Shown piece by piece: positions 14,501 through 25,200 of a stretch of DNA of 64,000 nucleotides (within the stretch, counting starts at the first letter, position 1; each line of letters opens with the position of its first letter). The DNA is from Magnolia sinica. Its lineage: Eukaryota > Streptophyta > Magnoliopsida > Magnoliales > Magnoliaceae. The notes below the pieces were generated by a model, which was not told where the DNA came from, made no database searches, and saw only the letters and a list, made by a program, of their open reading frames with translations. The translations under genes were made by a program, and so were the position numbers. The DNA lies in contig NC_080574.1 in NCBI RefSeq assembly GCF_029962835.1, forward strand, positions 28,308,001-28,372,000. The letters are read 5' to 3'.

Positions 14501-17500
14501 TGCGCTTGACTGGAGAAGCCTATGGGGTGCGCGTTGGAGCTAAGGCCTATTTGAATTTAGCGTTTTCCAGCACCGGTGGTCGGCGGATGGCCTGGTTTCG
14601 GGCTTCAAACAAGCGAGCAAGGCCAATCGCTGCTTCCAGTGTGACGGGATTTCCTGCCCTCACATCGGCTTGCAAGTTGTCATAAAGCCCACTAATGAAG
14701 CAACTAACCTCCTGTATTGGGGTGACTTAACCTGCCCATGAGAGGAGGCGTTCAAACTGTGTCTGGTATTCTTTGACACTCCCAAACTGCTTCAATTTAA
14801 TCAAGTCAACAAAGAAATCTTGAAATTTTGTAGGACCGTACCTTGCATGTACTCCTTGTTTGAACTCCTCCCAATTCATGGCCCCATGAGTCTGCTTGCG
14901 AAGTTGCAGCCACATTTGTGCATCCCCTTCCATGTGGAAGGAAGCAAGTGCCACCTTTTCTTCCTCTAAGGTGCCCTGGAATTCAAAAAACTGCTCTACC
15001 CGACAGAGCCAACTTGTGGGATCTTCACTGCCATTGAATTGCGGGAAGTCGAACTTGACTAGCTTCGGAGCACCAGAATTAATGGAGGTTCTCGTACTGG
15101 TTGAGCTGTTGTAGGCCCCCCCATTGTTGCGACGTTGAGAAGCTTCTCCCCATTCCCGCGGATTAGCTTGGGGTTCCCACCTCGACGACTGAGTTGCGAA
15201 GAGCTCGATCATCTTTTCGATGATCTTCTCTTGGCCGGCAGCAAGTGTGCTGACCTCCTTCTCTAGACTCTCCATTCGATGCTCCATTGGCCCCGTCTCT
15301 GATACCATAATGTTACGACTTGGGTTTTGGCGGTGGACGTGGGATCGAGTGAAGGGACGAGGTGAAGGCGGAATGGATTTAGGTGTCTTCTTTGGTCGAC
15401 CAATGGTGAGAGAAAAAATTATAGGATTGCTAAAGGGATCCAATCCTTGCTGCAGACAGCTGTTTAAAGATAAACTTCATGTCCTTCATTCATTCCTTTC
15501 CCGTTTTTGTAGACTCTAGTTACAAGTGATTCAATTACACCCAACTTTTCCCACTACACGGATGTGGGGATGTCTTCCCTAAAACTAGGACTTAAACAAG
15601 GAAACTACCCAAGACTCATGCATAAAATAAGGAACTAATACAACCAACCACTAACCTCACTTGCAAACATGCCTAAAACCATGCCTAAATACATGCAAAC
15701 AGAATGACACGTACAACTGACCACTTCCAATGACTGGTTTGTAACACTAACTTTATCTGCTAGCTTGAGAAACTCCATCAAGGTTTTACTGGTTAAGGGA
15801 AATTTTGTAGATTCAGATGAAACAACATGAAACCAGAGAGAAATTATTCATCATATCAACTATAGGAAAAAAAGAAATCTATGACAAAATATGCACATAT
15901 GGTATTTAATAGATCATAATACGAAGATTAAAAATGATGTACCAGAAGGTTGCCTCATCCACAGTACTCACATAAGCTCCCCCAGCTATAATGAGGCCTA
16001 TGGTTGCTCCTGTCAATAGCCTTCCCTGCAGTTCAAAAAGAACAATAAAGAAAGGAAGGATATGCTTAAGATTTTAATTAAAAGAAAAAAAAAAAAAAAA
16101 AAGAAGACAGAAAAATAATGTCTTATAGACTAAGGGAAAATGACGTCAAAGAAAATAGTCAACATTCTAAACAGTCACAAGTACATGCATGTAGGAGGCC
16201 TTGAAGAATTGCATAATCACCCCAACAAATAAGTGAAATAGCTTTGGATGCACAAAACTGATCTCGTATCATGTCAGTTAGCAAACCTTTAGAGCAGTAA
16301 ATTCTGCTATTTCTTTTCTCTTCTCTTTTTTTCTCTTCTTTTCTTTTCTTTTCTCTTTTCTTTTCTTTTCTTTTCTTTTTTTCCTTTTTTTCTTTTTTTG
16401 AAGTTTTAGAGCTAGAAAATCAACTTGTGGACAAGTGAAACATTTGAAATACAAAAGAAAAGAAGAAAAAGAAAAAGGAGAAGGATTTTGCATTGGTTTT
16501 GTTGTTAAAAGAGCGTAAACCTATGTATCACAGACATAAAATGTGGTGTCATGCAATATTAACACTTTTAAGTTGGAAAAAAATGGATTTACCTACCATG
16601 TTCCAAATAAATTATCCAGAACCCGAAGCCACAACATTTTACCTTACTTCAACCAAGAAAATTCCAGCAACCACAAGTTTCCACTTTCCAAATGATACAT
16701 GAGAAAAAAGAACATGAGCCTTGTGAGCCTTTTTTTTTCTGGAGAAATAATAAATTTTACTAGAGAAGCCAAAAGGCTAGAAACAACAAGAAAAAACAAG
16801 GCCAAGCTAAAGAAAAATAACAACAAACAACAGGACAAGCCAAGCACCCGTAGGCTCAGAGATCCAATTCCATGATCAACGAAAAAACCTTCCTAACATT
16901 AATTACTATGGATCCAATGTTGTTTCTGAAGCACCTGCTATTCCTTTCCACCCAAAAAGAACAGAGAAGTGCTAGCAAGGGAAGCCACCATTTTGACCAA
17001 TCTTTAGATTCGGGACCCCTTTCATGCCACAATAGAAAGAGGCCCTCCATAGACTTCGGCATAACCCATGGAACCTTGAAGTGTAAGAGAATGCCATCAC
17101 CAATGTCTTTAACAAACTTCGCCACTTAAATTATATTTTCTTTTCTTAATAGCAACAAGGTTTGTTAAATATAAACAAATTACGATAATAGCAAAGGGCC
17201 AACATTGAGTGTCTACAATGATTTTTCACCACATGACTATTTATTTAAGAATTAACTGTGCCATGTGTGCATATGCAAGAGACTTCATGGTAATACATGT
17301 ATGTATGAGTAGAAGTAAGCAACGAGGTGAAATTGTTCGATTCAAATGTGAGTGAACAGTCTAAAGACGCATCAGGTAGATGAAGAACTAAACGGATACA
17401 AATTCCAACAAATAGATGTAATGCAGGGCATTTTCACACCGGGCTCGAGTGGGGTAACATGTGAGATGCGGGGACACACTCGGGGTGGGTGGCTCCTAAC

Positions 17501-19188
17501 CCATGCGATGTGGGGCCTGGGTTATGGGATAAAAGGATTGATTTGCTGCTTTCTATTAGTTCGAGCTTTTAGAGCAAGTGTTAATTGTCCTACATGAAAG
17601 AGGTATCAGAGCGGGAAGTCTCATGTTTGAGACTCCTCACCGGGTGTGATTAATGCAAGGGCATTTTCACACCGGGCTCGAGTGGGATAGCCTGTGGGAT
17701 GCGAGGACACATTCGAGGTGGGTGGGCCCGTGTGAAGCAAAACCCATGTGAAGTAGGGGCCACGAAGAGGTTCAGCCGAGCTCCTAACCCATGCGATGTG
17801 GGGCATGGGCTATGAGATAAAGGGATTGATTCGCTACTCACTATCAGTTCGAGCTTTTAGAGCAAGTGGTTAATTGTCCTGCATCGAGATGCCTCAAATA
17901 TTTGTGCAACAATGAAAGGAAACTTTCCATGTGCCTCCACTGCTCAAAAGGAAAACCCCAAGACACCACACCACAAAAGGGAAGAAGAAAAATGAGGAAT
18001 AAAAGGGAAGAAATTATTATGGTATTTAGCTTACTCGCCACCCACAAAATCAAATTTATCAATAAATGCAAGAAGACCAAAAGGGATGTGCGGGCCATGG
18101 TTGTAGTGTCCATATAAATTTAACTAGGAGGCAGTCATTGATTTTCCAGTAAGACATTGCAACGCGTGGCATTAGCCATCAGGACAGAACAATGAATGGT
18201 TTGGATCAGCTGCATGGGCATAAGGTGGGGCCCGCTAGGGAAGCAGATGTCAAAGTGGAACATTGTTACAAATGGCTTGAGGTTGGTAGGGGTACCTAGG
18301 GAAGCAGATGAAGACTGTTACTCCCCCCCTTGAAGAAGAAATCTCTCAAACGAAGAATGTGAAGACTTGATTAATCTTCTTGAGGTGCTATCCAAGTCTT
18401 ATCCATCTCCCTCAAGTTCCAACTCGCTCAAATGGTTGAAAGACAAATTGGGTATATTTTTAGTGAAATCCTTTTATCGGGTGCTTATTGACAATGAGGC
18501 AAGTGTAAGGATTTCTCTGACGGCTTATGTTTGGCGTTACGGTGCTCCGTTGAAGATGGCGGCGTTTGGATGGCTTGTTGGTATGAACAAGGTGTTAATG
18601 TTAGACAATCTTTCAAAGAGGAATATGGTTCTGTCGAACGTCTATCTTCTTTGTTTTAGAGACGCGGTGTTAATGAGTCATCTTTTTATTCATTGTCCTG
18701 TTGCTAGAGAGGTGTGGTGCCACTTCTTTCAACTTTTTGGAATGCTCTCGGCATTTCTAAGCTCGATAGATTCATTTCTCTTATCATGGCACGGAGAGGA
18801 TATAGGGATTCCAAGAAAAATGATTTGGAGGTTGAGTTTGTTAGCGGGTTTATGGGCTCTATAGCTTGAAAGAAATGCTCGATGTTTCAAAAACAAAAAT
18901 GGGAGGGCGATGGATGTTTTCAGGAAGTCTAAATTGTATGTGTTGGACTGGGCTCCGAAGTGGGGCACCTCAACTCTAGTGTTGTCATGTGTGACTGCAT
19001 ATGCGCATATGTGATGTATGCGATCACATATTGGCCATGGCACATTATTTTATTTTATTTTATTTTGGAAAAAAAAAAAAAAAAACAACCTTTTGCCTAT
19101 AAAAATGCTTCCAAACCTCCTCCATTTGCAATATTCTCACCCCAAAACTCTGTTACTCCCTTATTCTCTTACATTTCTTAATTCCATG

Positions 19189-19224
<36 letters not shown>

Positions 19225-22200
19225 AGTTGGAAGATCAAGATTCAAGCAATTTCAAGTTTCAAGGAAAAGAACTTGTTGATTTTGTTTTTACTTCTTACTT
19301 GTTAACCATATTGCTGAATGTTGATGTTTAATTGATTTTATTTCCCTCAAATGTATTTTAAATATGTAAAATTAATTATATATTAACTTAGGAAAGCTTC
19401 CCTTAGTTTCTTTTTTGTTTTTGAATTTTCCCTTATTTTTCATTTTTTAAATTTTTCGAAAAGAAAAATATCTGGTTGCATATGCGATTGTGTGATCACA
19501 TATGCAGATAGGCATATGAGATCACACATGACCGCATATGCGATTCGACAACATTGCTCAACTCTACTACCGATGAGTTGGGTGTAGTTTAGTTTTCTTT
19601 TTCTTTTTCTTTTCAATGTATATTTGTTTATGGTGGTTGTGGCCCTTTAATGAAACTACCAATTTTCAAGAAAAGAAACTAAGGTGGGGCCCGCTGAAGT
19701 GAGGCATGTAAAACCCACAGTGTACCTCAAAGCACCTCAAATTACAACCCCTTTTAAGGGTTTTGTATTTGGCTATTTGACTTCTCTCTTCCAGAGAGGT
19801 GTGGAGACGCACAAGACGCTGGGAATCCGCAATGGGAGGGATTCTCGATTGTCGATCAAGCTTATAAACACAAGGTCCCAGTCCCCTCTCTGATCATCGA
19901 ACTCCAGCGTCCAAAGCCCCATCGTTCGTTGGTGAATCGGAGCGGGAGACTTGAGAAATTAACCGACCGATCCAGCGAGCTTTTCGGTTAGCGTCAATGG
20001 TGGATTCAAGTGTGTATCATTACCCTCTAATCTACCTTCTTGAATAGCATATGGAGATCCAAAATCAAGAAGTTTCATTTTTACAACATGTGGTATCAAA
20101 GCATTCCATATGTTGTCAGTGAGGTTTCCTTTTCTTTTCTTTTTTCAATTTCTCTCCCTTTTCTCTGTTGTTAATGGCGAAATACGGGTTGCCGTCGGTA
20201 ATCACGATACCTGGAAATGGCGGCTTCAACTATTGTTCCCCTTCCATTCCAATCGCTGAAAGAGGAAACCCAATTCTAGATTTTGGCATTCGCATTCCAC
20301 CATTGATGGAGGCAAGGAAGAGGGTTGTTCATGGGTCAGGTTGGACAGAGATTTGGGTCTGCCGACCAAGTTTGTCGTGTGCGTCGGGGCTAAGACCCCT
20401 TTTGCAGGCTTGTGTGCATGGGCTGATCTTGGGAAACGACCCTTTTTCCTATTGGTCATGGCCCTCCACCATGGTGGTTGTAGTGGGTTCTCTTGGAAGA
20501 GAAATCTTTCCCTTTGGTGCTTGCGTGTGTTATTTCTGGGCAGCTCAGATTTGGGCATGCTCATCATATATGGACAATCATGTTACCCCATCACCACCGT
20601 CCGATGACTACTCAAATACACTTGGCCCACAACTAGAATCAAGGCCCACTTATTGTAGATGAACTTGACTGTGGGCTACATGTAGGAAGTCCAGATGGTT
20701 TATATGATCAGGGACCAGATCTGTTCCAATCCCATTTTCTTATATATATTACATTGTTCTTTTAATGCCAAATCTTTAATTGAATCAGTTTTGATTTAGG
20801 CCACTTATTATGACCTAATGCATGTATACGTGGCTAATTATCTAATTGTTTGTTTGTGACGCGCATCATATTTGTTGATGTGTTGGATTCAAGACGAAAC
20901 CTGGACTGTCTACGAACTGGATGTATGTTATATATGTGAAATGGGTCACATAGGCTAACGTGTATTGTTCTCACCTCACCCTGTTGGTCCAAATGGCCCT
21001 ACCAGGGTTGTATCCTTATTTTTCTTTATTCTTTTCTTTTTTTGACCTTGTGTGTGTTTGGGCCATAATCTAGACCCATTCAGTGCTAGTAGTGAATATA
21101 TTCATGGGACTCCATGCCCATCCAGATTCTTAAAGTTTATGGCCCAATAGAGTTGTCAGGCAATTAAGTAAAGTGACAAAGTTGACCTTGTCATTCCTTT
21201 TGGTCTATGGTGTTATAAGGTAAAGAGCGAGCCCATTGCTTGAGCCTTGCTGAATTTTGCAAACACTAACTAATGTTATAATGCAGTTGTGCTCAAGTAT
21301 TTTGGTTAATATTTGTGATAAAATCCTGGACTATTGCATATATGTACTTGTGAATGCTTAAGACCACGTACATATTCTTTACCATTCACTATAATTACAC
21401 AAATATGATTTAATTCATCACAACATACCCAACTAATGTAATTGTTTGTCTTTAAGTTGAAAGGCATGGGTTAATTTGCCATGTAGGTCATTTAGGCCTA
21501 CCTTAACCACACTAGTCTATGGACAATAGACAAAATTATGGGTATCATGCCCATCCAGACACTGTAGATCCAAGTCTAATAAAGTGGCTAGACAAACAAC
21601 AGATAATGACTTTCATGGCTCGGTTCACTCGTCTCTTTGTCCATGTGGCGTTGAGAATATCCATTATGGGCAATTAGTTTGGGTGGGATCCTAGTCTCTA
21701 GGAATTAGTGGATAACTTTGGTTACGTGTTCCACCAAAGTGGTCTTGATTAACGATGTCCATCGGCTCTTAGATTCAAAAGTATGGCACAAGTGTCGTGT
21801 GTTAAGGATCAATCAATGGGCGTTTATCTCCAAACATGCAATGTTTACCCAAAGGAGTTTGTCATTTGACTTGAGCTAAACAGGGTGGGGTGGACGGTGT
21901 TAACAGTGTGGGATTAAATGATCCATCTTGCCACAAAGGTGTTAGACCGTTTCGGCTTACGTTGTTGACATTCAACCAGTCTCATGTTGTGAAAACTACT
22001 CATGAGTTGCAATCTCAACCCAAAGGAACGGGTCGTAATGATACATTGGGTTTCAAACAAGGATTTGACAATTAAGCTCGTCATCTTGGGTAACCTAGTC
22101 TACTTGCTCATTAATTTGATAAAGTTTAATATAATAAAGTATCTTTTATTGATGCTTAAGGTTTAATTGGGTCTTTCCTTAGCATTTGCTATTGCACCTT

Positions 22201-25200
22201 TTATGCAGTCATAAATATTGGATTCATTCTCCCCCAATTTAAAGGTTTTCCTACCTTTAATGGCTCCAACTTTTTGGAATGGAAGGAAACATTAGAAATT
22301 ACCCTTGGTCGTATGGAATTAGCCTTAGCATTAAATGAGGATCAGCCTTCAGAACCCACTGAATCCAGCTCTACATGTGATATTACTAAATATAACTAGT
22401 GGGAACGGGTAAATAAGCTAAGTATAAAGATTATCAGACATTCCATTCCTAAATCTTTTCGTAGAGGTATACCTGAGAAAGGAAATGCGAAAGAATTCAT
22501 TGAAGAAATCAAAAAAAGGTTCACCGAATCCGATAAGACAGAGACTATAACAGTTCTCACTGACTCGTGTCACTGAAATATAATGGAGATAGAATTAAGG
22601 AGCACATTATAAAGATGGTCGATCTCGCAGCTAAGTTAAAGGTAATCTAATTGAAAATTAGACCTAGTGGTCTATTTTGTGTTAATTTCTCTTTCATCAA
22701 GTTTTAGTACTTTCAAAGTCGATTACAACACCCAGAAGGAAAAATGAACCTTGACTGAGCTGATATCGTACTGTGTACAAGAGAAAGAGAGACTTAGGAA
22801 GGACCAACCAAAAAGTGCTCATCTTACATACTCCTCTCAAGGGAATAACCCAAAGAAAAGAAAGAGAGGCTATTAGAATAAGGATAAAGGCATGGTAGCA
22901 TGTGATGGTGCAGAGTCGAAGAACAAAAACCAGATGGTAGGCAGTATTCGAAGTATCTGTATCACTACAAATTTTGTTGGCCGGCGATACGGAAACTATA
23001 ACGATATCATCGATAATTGGACATGCGAGGAAACATTAGGGGAAAATGGGGAAATTGTGGAATTTTTCAGTGAAACTTCAAGAGATGTTAAAATACACAT
23101 TTGCATATTTAGGAATAAAAAAATTGCAAAAAAGAATGCATATATAATATATTTCCATTTAATGGAGGCCTAAAAGCGTGTGTTGTTTTAAGAAATCAAT
23201 CCAACCTCCCATTCGAACATCCATTGATATTTCAGAATATCAACAACATGATATTTTGCTAAGAAATCATCGACAATAAGAAATGAAACGAAAGATTATA
23301 GTCTCGATATCGCTCATGTTGTGATAACGATAATATCGCATATCAATATTACCATCAACAAATTGAACACTGCACACAACCATGTGCCTATAAATAAATA
23401 AAAAATTTAATAAACAAAATTTTGGCAATATCAATACATCGGCAATATTATCAAAATATCATTGACACGTTAGCGATACGACACCTGGAATTTACAAAGT
23501 TGAAAATATTGGCAATATCCATACATTGGCAATACAAGTGGCACCTGAATTTACACAATCGAAAATATTAGTGATCCATTGCCGATACTTGGGGATACAT
23601 CGCCAATACCTAGAATTTATGATACTACCAATGTTATCGATATCAGTACCAGTGTTATCGGTATCGTAAAGCTGGAGATACAGACAATATCGGGGATATT
23701 TCGATAATATTGGGGATACTTTGAACAATGACGGTAGGACCTTGCTACTTCTGCAATCAGGAAGGTCACTTAAAGAAACAGCGTTATGGGTATAAAGTTT
23801 GGCTCAAGAAAAATAGAAACAAAAATAAATGTAAAGATTCCTGCCTAACAATATGTAAATGTCATAGAAGGGTCAAGCCCTTAAAAGGTGATATGCACAA
23901 AGAATCTTAGTCCGGACAAAAGAGTATTATCGCTTTTAAATATAGTTGTACCTGTAACGACATTAAGAAAGGGAAAGCCAGATATCCATGGAAATATTTG
24001 ACCCTTTAAGGACGAGAGACATTCGTCTCGAATCCCAAAGAGCCTCGAAATACGTAACCAAAAATCTTATCCCAAAACATATGCATGCCGTCTAATCACT
24101 TGATTGGTAAGGGAATAATGAAAGACTGTTTTGAGCATTATGACAATTTAAGGTCTGCACTTGGCCTTTCGGATATCATGAAAGTGATTATATGGGAGAA
24201 ATTGTGATCCATAAATAGGTGGCATATAAAGGTGATAAAGAATTGTGCTCATATACAATAACACTAGCTAAGTGGAAGTGTTCAAATAAACAAGTTTAGA
24301 TTACAATGAGTGCCTTATCAGTGAGAAGTCCATTTTAAAATTCGTTACATGGCAAGAATGTTGTTACGGATGAGAATGCAATGTGGGCACTTGCGACTCC
24401 ATGCATTGAAACATATTTTAATGCCTACCACAGAGCCAGGTGTTAAGCATTTCGGTATTGCATTCCTCTAAATTAAGACAGGACAACTAAGCGTATGTTA
24501 TAGTTCTTTCATAATCGTCAAGTGTTTGTAAATCTCCACTGATAATTGCAACATATCTCGTGAGATCCTCAGGATCAGTGGGAGTACAGAAATTACAATT
24601 GCATATGCATTCCAGTTAACTGATGTTTAAACTTTAAATATCTTGTAAAGTCTCGATCTCGTAAGATATAGACTAGATGCATACATAGTGCACTGTATAA
24701 ATTCTAATGTCATGTGTGACCAAAGTGGGAGAATCATTGCTGTCATGTGTAGTCACATATGCGCATACATATGCACTTATTGCATATGCGATCAACGCAT
24801 ATATGCGATCACATACATTTTGTATGGGAACATATGCAATCACATTTTTTAAATGCAAAATCTCAACTTTTTACCTATAAAAAGGCATTTAACTCTCCTC
24901 TATTTTTTGACAAACAAGTTCAACAAACAATCCTTTCGCAAAAAATTTAGACACAAGTGGTAAAGACGCTAAAAGCATTTGAGCCTTTAGTCATTATATT
25001 GAGATTAGTGGACAGAGATGAGAAGCCAATAATGGATTACATATATGTTATGATGAAGAGGGCGAGAAATACGATCATGAACCATTTTAACCATAGAGAG
25101 CATAATTACAAGCCCATTATAGATATTATAGATAAAAGATGGGACAACCAAATGTCATCTTCATTGTAATCAACTACCTACATTCTTAACCCAGCTTGTT

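Larger units (their letters stand above)
10537..15746 (-). mobile_element. Ty3/gypsy chromovirus in PYRD intron 2
   Basis: A complete-length element bounded by LTRs (10537-10992 and 15311-15746) and a perfect 5-bp target duplication CTAAC. On the minus strand: a tRNA-Met type primer site TGGTATCAGAG beside the right LTR, gag with zinc knuckle, protease, reverse transcriptase, RNase H, integrase and a C-terminal chromodomain, then a purine tract AAGGAGGAGGGGA. The LTRs differ at about 5% of sites by eye, so it is relatively young. It is broken, with a handful of breaks in the coding region. It has the same orientation as PYRD, so its LTR signals could act on the host transcript. Confidence 0.93.
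18148..20088 (+). repeat. 5' LTR of the intron-1 Copia element, split by a LINE
   Basis: The pieces 18148-18236 and 19680-20088 together match the 3' LTR (26811-27306), for example GGCATTAGCCATC, GAATGGTTTGGATCAGCTGC, TTTTAAGGGTTTTGTATTTG and CTCTCTTCCAGAGAGG. The LINE 18237-19679 separates them. The primer site follows at 20091. Confidence 0.85.

Noticed and set aside
16278-16493. Lys/Arg-rich minus-strand ORF
   Set aside because: It is the translation of a pyrimidine microsatellite.
17422-17883. Cassandra-type TRIM
   Set aside because: No 5S rRNA-like promoter sequence is visible in the repeats.
20168-20662. Novel gene in the Copia leader
   Set aside because: The frame has no recognisable domain, overlaps similar-sized frames on the other strand and lies inside an old element.
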